Source: Acidobacteriota bacterium
Lineage (GTDB): Bacteria > Acidobacteriota > Terriglobia > Bryobacterales > Bryobacteraceae
Assembly (NCBI GenBank): GCA_018268935.1
Contig: JAFDVS010000062.1
Coordinates: 47,876-84,392 of the forward strand
Length of the DNA: 36,517 nucleotides
Direction: 5' to 3'
In this document: one piece after another, positions 6,239 to 14,000 of the stretch
How the letters are laid out: every line of letters starts with the position of its first letter
How positions within the stretch are numbered: position 1 is the stretch's first letter
The notes under the pieces: generated by a model
Database searches by the model: none
What the model was told of the DNA's origin: nothing
What the model saw: only the letters and a program-made list of their open reading frames with translations
Program-made: the position numbers and the translations under genes

Positions 6239-8446
6239 TCACCGACCTTCGATCGCATCGACTACACGACTGATCAACAGTCTGCTTTCATATAAACCGG
6301 TTAGAGAAAGAGGCACTTGTTCTTTATGTACTGTTATCGAGTAAGGCCCCACGCTCCCTCGTTGACGAGTGGTATTTCCTAGGGCGTTCAGCGCGCGGTC
6401 TATCCTCTCATTGAGAACGCGGCGCATTTGCTCGTTGCTGATCCCGTCCAAAATCGGTTCCACTAGTGCGTGAAACTCAAGATCTAGGGATGCGTGGTCG
6501 TGACGTGGCCGCTTCAGACTCACCCGAATTTGAGTTTTCCCAGAAAGGGAAACGAACGACTCACCCTCGATTGATGCGCCCACCATTGAGAACACTAACT
6601 CGCGGGTGAAGCGCTCTGGAGACAGAACCGATGACTCATTGAGATCGCCAAGTTGTTGCAGAACTTTGGACAGCACCAAACATATAGATTCGAAGTTCGG
6701 TCGTACTTCGGGGCGGCGACTCGTACACTTAGAATAGAGTTCCAGAAACAGTTGCGCTGGGTCCGCATACCAACCTGCTCGCACAGTTTTTTCGAGATGC
6801 GATTGGTTATCTGCAACCTCCAAGGGGATAGGGTCACTTCCAGTAATTGCGTAATAGGCAAGCTGGCCGAACGAATAGGAGTCCGTGGTGACAGCGTGGG
6901 CACTAGCAGAACCGGGATTCGCTAATTGCTCAGGTGCCGAGTATTGCCAAGTGCCCAAGCCCTCTTTTGTAAACTGTGACGCTGTAGAAAACCACGCCAA
7001 GTCAAAATCCGTAAGATACGCGCGCCATTTCCCTGATGAGTCTGGACTTATGATGATATTCTCTGGCTTCACATCGCGATGGACGACGCCTCGGTTGTGC
7101 GCGTGTTTGAGTGTTTCACCGATGGTTAGCAACAGCGCAATCACATCCCTCGGCTCGTCCAGCGCTCCCGTGAATTCTCGCAAGTTCGCACCTTCAATGA
7201 AGTCCATTATGAATCCAGGGGGAGCTTCCGTATATCGATGCACCTTCACAATATGCGGATGATCCAACTGTGCCATCGCACTGAACCCACGCCTAAAACG
7301 CCTCATTTTTTCCTGGACTGAAATGTCCTGGGCATGATAAACCTTGAAAGCTCCAATGCTTCCGCCGGACTGGCGAACTCGCCACACTGTACCAAAAGTT
7401 CCAGACCCAACCTTGGCCAGAACGTGCCCCGCTACGGTTTCCATACCGACGTCAATGCTACACAAAGAGCCGAGTCTATTGAACAGAGCAAGGCGGCTGT
7501 TGCTAAATTTCTGGTCTCTTGCCAAGTCTGGGTATTTCAAGCCCGTCTTTTCAAACCACTCCAAAACGGGAGACAGGATTTGGCAGGCTGCCCTGTGTCC
7601 GCCATTGCGCCACCCGTCCAAATCTGCGTATGACGCTGCAATTCTAGACTGGTAGTCTGAGAGGTGCTTCTCTGCTTCAGCAACAATCTCTTTAAGCCGC
7701 TGCTCATCGGGAGCGGGATGGAGTTTCGGAGGAAAGCCAGTTCCAAGTACTATCCTCCCGGCAATGTCACCTTTGAAGACCGGAGTTTGAGTTCGTGCCT
7801 CTTGCTGCATATGTCGTGCGACAAAATCAAACAAGCCAGAAATCGTAATCTCGCCACTGACGTCAGCAGCATCACCATTCAATCCCGCTAGTAGTGATCT
7901 GGTGAATATGCTGTTTGGAGAATCCTTATCCTCGTAAGAAAACTCGTTTGCTCTGCACGCAGCCAGTAATACACGACCTTCGGGTAGGTGGGTTATGGAC
8001 TGTGCGACATCTTCCGGGCGGATATAGGTACCCGAGTCTGGAAGAGAGTAGGGAAGACCAGCGCCGGCGTGACAACAATCTAGAATCACAAGCACCGATG
8101 CCTTCGGAGGAGCAACATTCGTGATTAGCTGACGGATCGTGTCTAGGCTGACGCCTTGGTCAATCTCATCCGCGTCAGTAGTAACCAGATGCACGCCTAA
8201 GTCTGTGGACCAACCGTGACCGGAGAAGTAAAGTAAATAGAAGCCGGCCTCCTCTCGAAAGAGTAAGTTAATATATTCCGCCAACCGACGCCGTGTAACC
8301 TGTTCATTTATCAGATCGGTCACCTGAAAACCGAATTCTCTACTCTTGAGCACACTACCTACGGCCTTGGCATCGTTCGCACACTTACTAAGTGCTGCCT
8401 CAGGATAAGTGTCGACACCTACTACAAGAGCGTATCGCTTCTGCAT
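6239..8446 (-). CDS. Caspase-like protease fused to a Ser/Thr protein kinase
   Basis: The protein has 735 residues without signal peptide or membrane segment. Residues 1-235 form a caspase-fold (peptidase C14, metacaspase-like) domain: RYALVVGVDTYP, catalytic His77 in LLYFSGHGW and catalytic Cys125 in VILDCCHAG. Residues 240-335 are helical. Residues 337-600 are a eukaryotic-type kinase: Gly loop VGSGTFGTVW (346-355), Lys368, catalytic loop HRDVKPEN (456-463), metal motif DFD (480-482, where DFG is usual) and SAPE (503-506). Residues 605-735 are an unrecognised C-terminal domain. Both active sites look complete. Such fusions resemble signal-activated cell-suicide or conflict proteins, but no partner substrate is identifiable. 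The gene is visibly less GC-rich than its neighbours and lacks their C- or G-ending codon preference, which suggests recent transfer. Start ATG 8446 lies 9 nt from an extended -10. Confidence 0.9.
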   Translation of the reverse strand: MQKRYALVVGVDTYPEAALSKCANDAKAVGSVLKSREFGFQVTDLINEQVTRRRLAEYINLLFREEAGFYLLYFSGHGWSTDLGVHLVTTDADEIDQGVSLDTIRQLITNVAPPKASVLVILDCCHAGAGLPYSLPDSGTYIRPEDVAQSITHLPEGRVLLAACRANEFSYEDKDSPNSIFTRSLLAGLNGDAADVSGEITISGLFDFVARHMQQEARTQTPVFKGDIAGRIVLGTGFPPKLHPAPDEQRLKEIVAEAEKHLSDYQSRIAASYADLDGWRNGGHRAACQILSPVLEWFEKTGLKYPDLARDQKFSNSRLALFNRLGSLCSIDVGMETVAGHVLAKVGSGTFGTVWRVRQSGGSIGAFKVYHAQDISVQEKMRRFRRGFSAMAQLDHPHIVKVHRYTEAPPGFIMDFIEGANLREFTGALDEPRDVIALLLTIGETLKHAHNRGVVHRDVKPENIIISPDSSGKWRAYLTDFDLAWFSTASQFTKEGLGTWQYSAPEQLANPGSASAHAVTTDSYSFGQLAYYAITGSDPIPLEVADNQSHLEKTVRAGWYADPAQLFLELYSKCTSRRPEVRPNFESICLVLSKVLQQLGDLNESSVLSPERFTRELVFSMVGASIEGESFVSLSGKTQIRVSLKRPRHDHASLDLEFHALVEPILDGISNEQMRRVLNERIDRALNALGNTTRQRGSVGPYSITVHKEQVPLSLTGLYESRLLISRVVDAIEGR

Positions 8447-8455
8447 TACAGCGAA

Positions 8456-8461
8456 AGTATA
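8456..8461 (-). promoter_or_regulatory. Extended -10 element for the caspase-kinase gene
   Basis: On the - strand TATACT is preceded by TGC, an extended -10, and ends 9 nt before ATG 8446. No good -35 is present at 17 nt. If used, transcription would start at or within a few bases of the start codon, making a leaderless or nearly leaderless mRNA. No Shine-Dalgarno sequence is visible, which agrees. Confidence 0.45.
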
Positions 8462-8571
8462 GCAGAGTTATTGAACAATGGAGGTCCCAACGCTTGGTAA
8501 CAAAGCGCCTATTACAGGACGTAAAGATCCAATCGAGCATCCTGCCGCTTCTCCGCCTCGATCCAGTTCGC

Positions 8572-8688
8572 AATGATCAAAATTACCTTGTGCCTGCCCT
8601 AGCGACCGATGTCCTGACAGAACACTGGCCGGATGACCCAGACGTCATCGCGCTCAAAGCATCAACCGAGCGCCAACTCGTTCTATAG
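8572..8688 (+). pseudogene. Possible remnant of a HEAT-repeat conflict-protein C-terminus
   Basis: A 38-codon stretch ending in TAG at 8686-8688 has the look of a real protein end: NDQNYLVPALATDVLTEHWP followed by DDPDVIALKA. The A-x-x-x-L-x-x-H-W-P-D-D-P-D pattern is like HEAT-type repeats seen at the C-termini of NACHT/STAND and related conflict proteins. Upstream the frame has no convincing start, and the earlier codons are antisense to the caspase-kinase promoter and start. It is therefore probably the tail of a deleted gene. The family assignment is pattern memory only. Confidence 0.3.
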
Positions 8689-8720
8689 CTCCCAGCGCTA
8701 TACTCAAATCCGTAACCCAC

Positions 8721-9088
8721 ATGCTCATCCTAAAGAGCAAATGGTTCCATCGCTACACCCAAAGGGCATCTCGGATTCCGTGCTCACCCGAGCCATCTCC
8801 CATATCGAAAGGGGCTTGGTCGACGCCGATCTCGGTGGTGGCGTCATCAAACAACGCATCCCACGCCCCGGACAAGGCAAATCCGGCAGCCACCGCACCA
8901 TCATCTTCTTTCGCCGAAACGATCGTGCCATCTTCGTATTCGGCTTCCCCAAAAGCCAGCTATCCAATATCACGGCAACAGAGGCCCAAGCCTTTCGAGA
9001 AGCAGCCAAACACCTTCTCGCCCTCAACGAAAAGCAACTCCGCCAACTCATCCACCGAGGCGACTTCCTGGAGATCAAACCCCAATGA
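8721..9088 (+). pseudogene. RelE-type toxin (COG4737-like), apparently frameshifted
   Basis: The toxin reads in two frames. ATG 8721 opens MLILKSKWFHRYTQ, the expected first strand of this family. The rest (KGISDSVLTRAISHIERGLV, DADLGGGVIKQRIPRPGQGK, SHRTIIFFRRNDRAIFVFGF and SQLSNITATEAQAFREAAKHLL) lies in the -1 frame up to TGA 9088. The join is at CCCAAAGGG (8757-8765), where one missing A would explain the shift. ATG 8741 in the second frame could still make a 115-residue protein, but it would lose the first strand. Intact relatives are ribosome-dependent mRNA interferases. The stop overlaps the antitoxin start as ATGA, the usual toxin-first arrangement for this family. It could be a true inactivating mutation or a sequencing error. 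Confidence 0.75.
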
Positions 9089-9402
9089 ACAAGAAATACA
9101 AAAGCGAAGCCCTCGCATCCATCCACGAAGCCATGTCATCTCTTCACGACATCGGCGCCATCGACAAACAAACCATGCGTCACTTCGACCAAACTTGCCT
9201 CACGCCCATCCATCCCCTCCAACCCGACGAAATCCGCCAAATCCGCGAGCGCGAGCAAGTCAGCCAATCCGTCTTCGCCAACTACCTCAACGTCACCCCC
9301 GGCCTCGTCAGCAAGTGGGAACGCGGCGAGAAGCGCCCCTCCGGAGCCTCGCTCAAACTCCTCTCGCTAGTCAAAGAAAAAGGCCTGCAAAGCGTAGCCT
9401 GA
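9085..9402 (+). CDS. XRE-family antitoxin partner of the RelE-type toxin (COG2944-like)
   Basis: The protein has 105 residues. The C-terminal half is a Cro/C1-type helix-turn-helix: PDEIRQIREREQVSQSVFAN followed by YLNVTPGLVSKWERGEKRPS (residues about 48-87), with the Q-x-x-F-A and V-x-x-W-E-x-G-x-x-x-P landmarks of the NadS/HigA-type antitoxin. The N-terminal 45 residues probably bind the toxin. ATG 9085 overlaps the toxin stop by 4 nt, so translation is coupled. The antitoxin normally neutralises the toxin and represses the operon. It is intact although its toxin is broken. It ends 2 nt from the 3' end of the second module's antitoxin, on the opposite strand. Confidence 0.85.
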   Translation: MNKKYKSEALASIHEAMSSLHDIGAIDKQTMRHFDQTCLTPIHPLQPDEIRQIREREQVSQSVFANYLNVTPGLVSKWERGEKRPSGASLKLLSLVKEKGLQSVA

Positions 9403-9404
9403 GC

Positions 9405-9704
9405 CTAAACCGGCACCCGTACATCCCGTAACCGAGGCATCCCCCTCACCACCTTCCCCACTCTCTTCTCCGCCACTCGCAACTCATACAAACTCTGCAA
9501 ATTCATCCAAAACTCAGCGCTAGTTCCAAAGAAATGCGCCAACCGCAACGCCGTGTCCCCGGTGATCGCCCGTTGCCCATTCACAATCCCCGTCACACGG
9601 TTCGTCGGCACGCCTAAGTTCCGAGCCAACTCCGCCGCGCTCATGCCAAGTTCCCTCAACTCCTCCGCCAAATGCTCGCCAGGATGAATCGCCACAATCG
9701 CCAT
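9405..9704 (-). CDS. higA: HigA-family addiction-module antitoxin
   Basis: The protein has 99 residues. The start MAIVAIHPGEHLAEELRELG is the standard HigA opening (H-P-G-x-x-L-x-E-E-L-x-x-x-G). It is followed by an XRE helix-turn-helix, MSAAELARNLGVPTNRVTGI with the NGQRAIT loop, and the conserved FFGTSAEFWMNLQSLYEL helix that ends most HigA proteins. GGAGAG lies 7 nt before ATG 9704. It neutralises HigB and autoregulates. It sits 13 nt downstream of the broken higB, in the toxin-first order usual for higBA. The C-terminal MPRLRDVRVPV tail adds little. Confidence 0.92.
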   Translation of the reverse strand: MAIVAIHPGEHLAEELRELGMSAAELARNLGVPTNRVTGIVNGQRAITGDTALRLAHFFGTSAEFWMNLQSLYELRVAEKRVGKVVRGMPRLRDVRVPV

Positions 9705-9717
9705 CGCTCACTCTCCT

Positions 9718-9989
9718 TCAGTGGTAGTCCACGATCTCCACACTCGAGGGCCCCCGAGCATCCTCCGGCCACTCAAAGCAAATCCGCCAACGGTCATTGA
9801 TCCGAATGCTGAGTTGCCCCGCACGGTCACCATGAAGCGTCTCCAGCCTGTTTCCCGCCAAAGCCGCCAGGTCTTTCCATGACGTTGCGCTCTCCAACGG
9901 ATCCAGCCTCATTCGAGCCGCGCGCTCAATGCGGCAAACTCCTTCACCCGGCCTCCGGCGTAGCGCTCATTACGTCAAGCGTAATTCAT
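9718..9989 (-). pseudogene. higB: HigB toxin, frameshifted and interrupted near its N-terminus
   Basis: The C-terminal 64 residues from ATG 9912 are clearly HigB: NRLETLHGDRAGQLSIRIND, then RWRICFEW and the end VEIVDYH. Intact HigB proteins are about 92 residues. The missing part is present but out of frame. RIERAAR continues upstream of 9912 in the same frame, while the preceding RYAGGRVKEFAA (9930-9965) is in another frame; a single missing A near 9932 would restore F-A-A-I-E-R-A-A-R. Further up, the only in-frame ATG (9989) is cut off by a TGA four codons later. The ribosome-dependent mRNA interferase is therefore probably inactive. Its 5' edge lies 14 nt from the stop of the TIM-barrel gene, which marks the island's right edge. 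Confidence 0.75.
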
Positions 9990-10003
9990 TCAAGTCCATC
10001 CTT

Positions 10004-10972
10004 CTATCTATTGGAAGCCCCAGACTCCGCTCCCCGAAGTATCCTTCGCACCAGCCCCGCATTCTCCGCCACCTGATCCTGGTATCGCGGATACATCCCG
10101 ATAATCATCCCATCGTTCGGCTTCATCCCATTCAGCGCCCCGCGAAACGCATTCTCCACATCCGCCGGACGGTCCGTCAGCCTCCCCGCCGCCAGCACCT
10201 TATACGCCAAACAAGTCTTCTTCGTCTGCCGCATCGCCGCCAGCATCCGCGCCGGATCCTCAGGCAAATAAATTTCCCCCAGCGGCCGAGTCCCCAATAT
10301 CTTCTTGAACTCATCCGCCGATCGAGTCAGATAATACAGCGCCGTCATGTAGAGATCGGTTTCCCATTGCTGTTCCTCCGCCTCGCGCAGAAACTCCGGA
10401 TCATGCGTCGACAATCCCGCCATCACACCCGCATCGCGCACGGCCTTCAAAAAGTCCCGTATCTTCCCCGATTGCCCCGCCCGCCTCTTCCGTTCCGCCG
10501 ACCCGCCATGATGCACAATCGCCACCGGCCCCAACTTCGCCACCTCGCGAATCAGCTTGTGGTCATTCTCAATCTCTGCATGGCTCAGCAAAACAAACTG
10601 TATTTTCCCGCCCTTCTCCCGATACCGCGCCAGGTCCCCCATCCCCCGCTCATGATGCGAAAACTGCCATGTATTAATCCCCTGCCGCTCGCAGTTTGCC
10701 AATATCTCGCAAACCCGCTCCCGATCCGCCCACTCCAGCATATGTTTGGAGTACAGCGAATTGAAATGCGAATACCCATGCAGCGGATTCCCCCCAATCA
10801 TCAGCCGCGACACCCGAAACTTTCCCAACCCAATCGTGGGCAACACGCCTCCCGCCGTACTGGCGGTAACACCGCCAGTGGATGCTTGCGCCGCCAGCGC
10901 CTCCGCATCCGCATCACAAGGCAAAGCCGCCGTCGCCAGCGCCGCCGTCAAAAACTTCCGCCTTGGTTTCAT
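10004..10972 (-). CDS. Tat-exported aldo/keto-reductase-like TIM-barrel protein
   Basis: The protein has 322 residues. ATG 10972 is chosen over an upstream in-frame start because it gives MKPRRKFLTAALATAALPC, a clear twin-arginine signal. The mature part begins with a GLGKFRVSRLMIGGNPLHGY strand-turn typical of aldo/keto-reductase-like barrels; later segments include NCERQGINTWQFSHHERG, VAIVHHGGSAERKRR and the end GMYPRYQDQVAENAGLVRRI. The usual aldo/keto reductase Asp-Tyr-Lys-His tetrad is not evident, so catalysis is uncertain. Many Solibacteres proteins of this type are annotated only as hypothetical. Its internal segment ALYYLTRSADEFK is copied at 6036-6080. A perfect hairpin lies in the linker after the signal (10859-10879). 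Confidence 0.65.
   Translation of the reverse strand: MKPRRKFLTAALATAALPCDADAEALAAQASTGGVTASTAGGVLPTIGLGKFRVSRLMIGGNPLHGYSHFNSLYSKHMLEWADRERVCEILANCERQGINTWQFSHHERGMGDLARYREKGGKIQFVLLSHAEIENDHKLIREVAKLGPVAIVHHGGSAERKRRAGQSGKIRDFLKAVRDAGVMAGLSTHDPEFLREAEEQQWETDLYMTALYYLTRSADEFKKILGTRPLGEIYLPEDPARMLAAMRQTKKTCLAYKVLAAGRLTDRPADVENAFRGALNGMKPNDGMIIGMYPRYQDQVAENAGLVRRILRGAESGASNR
10303..10347. repeat. Right copy of the 45-nt direct repeat, inside the TIM-barrel gene
   Basis: This is the intact, in-gene copy matching 6036-6080 at 43 of 45 positions. The two copies are 4267 nt apart in the same orientation and bracket the caspase-kinase gene and both toxin-antitoxin modules. Confidence 0.8.
10859..10879. 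repeat. Perfect 9-bp hairpin within the signal-peptide linker coding region
   Basis: ACTGGCGGT (10859-10867) and ACCGCCAGT (10871-10879) pair perfectly across a 3-nt loop. It encodes the Ser/Thr/Gly-rich linker after the Tat signal of the - strand gene, about residues 32-38. It could be chance within low-complexity codons or an mRNA structure. Confidence 0.6.
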
Positions 10973-11017
10973 GACTGTATTCCTATCACACCAGCGCATT
11001 GGCGGCGATCGCAGGAA

Positions 11018-14000
11018 TTAGTGCGTCCCACCCGCCACTCTCTCCATCTCCGCCACCGCCACCCGCCACGCAACCCGCGCCTTCAACTCATCCGCCTCCG
11101 CGCTTCGCCGCGCGGCCACCGCCTCTGCCTTCTTCGCCCCTGAAATCACCCCTACACGAAACTGATCCCCGCTAATCCGCTCCGCCTCCCGCCGCAACTC
11201 CAGCGCCTCGCGCGCCACATCCACCATCATCTTCGCGCTCTCCACCTTCCTCCAGGCTTTCTCCACATCGACACTCACTCGATCCTCCACCCGCCGCACA
11301 TTCTCTCGCGCCTGCCGCAACAGCGCCGCCCGTTCGCCCCTCAACGCCTTCCGCTTCCCGCCATCCCACAAGTCCCAACTCATCTGCAGCCCAAACGTCC
11401 CGAAGCTGTGTGCCAAAAATGGAACCCCGTTCTGATACGTGTGCCGTGCAAACACACTGATATTCGGCACGGACTCATACCCCGCTGCAGTCGCGCCACG
11501 CAACGCCTGCTCCGCCATCGCCCGCGCCGCCCGCAACTCGGCATTCCCTTCCAATGCCGTCCGCAAATAGGCGCCGCGATCCCCCAACGAAACATCAGCC
11601 ACAGCATCCACCACCACCAACTCCGTATCCAACCCCAGCCCCATCGCACTATCCAACTCCGCATTCCAATCCGCCGCTTGATTCCGTACCGCCAGCAGCG
11701 ACTGCCGCGCCTTCAGTACCGCTGCCCGTGCCCCTAGCACCACCACATCCAACGCATTCCCGCTTCGCACTGCTTCCCGCGCCTCGCGCAGCGCCTCTTC
11801 ACCCGCCGCAATCTGCGCCTCGCAGGCAACAATCTCCGCCCGCGCCGCCACCAGCCCGAAGTACAACTGCGTCACCCCCAGCACTACTTCATCCTCAGCC
11901 TTCTTCAACTCCGCCACCGAAACACGCTCCTCCGCCGACGCCACCTTCACCCCTTCCCGAATCTTCCACAGTTGCGTCAACGGCATTCCCAACGTCGTAT
12001 TCCCCAGCGTCAGCATTCGCGATCCCTGATCAAACGTCATCGTCCCCGTCGGAAACGGACCCAGCCCCGGCACCACGCCTAACGAACCCGCCGGCACCGT
12101 CACCAGTTGATTGTTCGACAACCCGCTAATCAGCGAATCCGTCGTCACCCGCGGATACAAATCCCCCCGAGCCCCCATCCGCTTCTGCTTCTTCTCCTCC
12201 ACCCGCGCCCGCGCAATCTGCAGCGCATGATTCTGCCGCAACGCGAGGCCCACTGCCTCATCCAGCGTCAGCTCCCGCGACGCCGCATCCATCCGCCCGC
12301 ACAGCAACACAAGCAGCACCCCCCCGGCAACGGCACCCCGCGAACCCTTCACCAGCACATACAACACCGGCACCACCACCAGCGTAAAAAACATCGACGA
12401 AATCAAACCCACCGCAATCACACTCGCCAGCGGCCCCCACAAGCTCGACCCCGATGCAATCATCGGAGTCACGCCCACCGCCGCCGCCATCGTTGTCAAA
12501 AAGATCGGCCGCAGCCTGCGTTCCCCCGCCTCCCGCGCCGCCTGCTCCAAATCCCTTCCATCGCGCAATTTCTCGCGAATGTAATCCACAAGTATGATCG
12601 AGTTCCGCACCACAATCCCGCTCAAGCTGATCACTCCCGTGAACGCCGTGAACCCGAACGGATACCCCGTCAACACCAGCCCCAGCGCCGCGCCAAACAA
12701 CGTCAGCGGAATCGACGCCATCACAATCAATGGATCGGACAGCGTCCGGAACTGCATCAGCAGCACCAGGAAAATGGCCACCAGGCTCACCATCAGCGCC
12801 ACAATCATCCCCGGCATCGTCTCCTCCGTATTGGTCTGCTCTCCGCCGTACGCCACGCTATACCCCGCCGGCAACGTCATCCGCGCAATCCGAGGAGTAA
12901 TCGCATCCAACAACTCCGTTGCATAATGCCCACCCCCTGCAAACGCCCGCACCGTCAACGTCCGTACTCCGTTGCGCCGCACAATCCGGCTTGTCTGCCA
13001 CTCCGGCTCCAGTTTCGCCACCGATCGCAGCGGCACCCGAGCCTGCGTCACCGGCGACGTCAAGTACGCATTCCGCACATCGTCGAACGACTGCCGGTAC
13101 GCTGCGTCCAGCCGCAGCACAATATTCACCGCCCGGTTCCCTTCCCAGAACGTGCTCACCGGAGCCCCGCTCAGCGCCCCCGCTAATGTCTGCGACACTA
13201 TCGCGTTGCTCAAACCCAGCCGGTTCGACACCTCCGTATCCACATCCACATCCACAAACATCGAATCGTTGAAATAATCGTTCTGCACCATCTCCGCAAA
13301 GCCCACATCGCGCACGATCCCTTCCACCGCCTTCCCGATCCGCTGCAATTCCCCAATGTCGTACCCCGCGATCCGTACCTCTACCGGAGCCTCCATCACC
13401 ATCCCCTGCTGCAGTTCCTTCACCACAATCAGCGCCTCCGGCACAACCCGCGCCAATCGTCCTCGCAGCCGCGCCACCAGCGCCGGAGTCTCCTTCTCCG
13501 ACATCGTATTCACCAACAGTTGCCCGTACGCCGTGTCCGGCAACTGCGGATTCACGTTGTAATAAAACCGCGGCGCGCTCTGCCCCAAAAACGAAGCGTA
13601 ATGCGCCACGCCCTTCTCCGCCCGCAACTCTCCTTCCACTCGCCGCATCACTCCATCCGTCGCCTCAATCCGCGATCCCTGCGGCATCCACACGTCCATC
13701 ACAAATTGGTTCCGCTCCGCCGAAGGAAAGAACTGCTCCGGCAGCCATAAATACAAACTCACTCCGCTCGCCACCGCCGCCACGCCCAATCCCACACCCA
13801 GCAATTTACGCCGCAAGAACATCCGCATCGCCGACCCATACCAGCCCTGCAATCGCCCCAGCATCCCGCCCGAAGCGCCTTCCGCATGCAATCCGCGCCG
13901 GATGAAAAACCGGCACAGCAATGGCGTCAACAGAATTGCCACGACAAACGACACACTCAACGCCACCGCCACCGTAACCGGCAGCGCATGAATGAACTCC

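Noticed and set aside
8757..8765. Programmed -1 frameshift in the RelE-type toxin
   Set aside because: The zero-frame codons ACC CAA AGG do not form an X-XXY-YYZ slippery heptamer and re-pairing would be poor. No downstream pseudoknot was recognised.
6042..10003. Insertion sequence or transposon carrying the island
   Set aside because: No transposase, integrase, terminal inverted repeats or short target-site duplication was found; only the 45-nt gene-fragment repeat is present.
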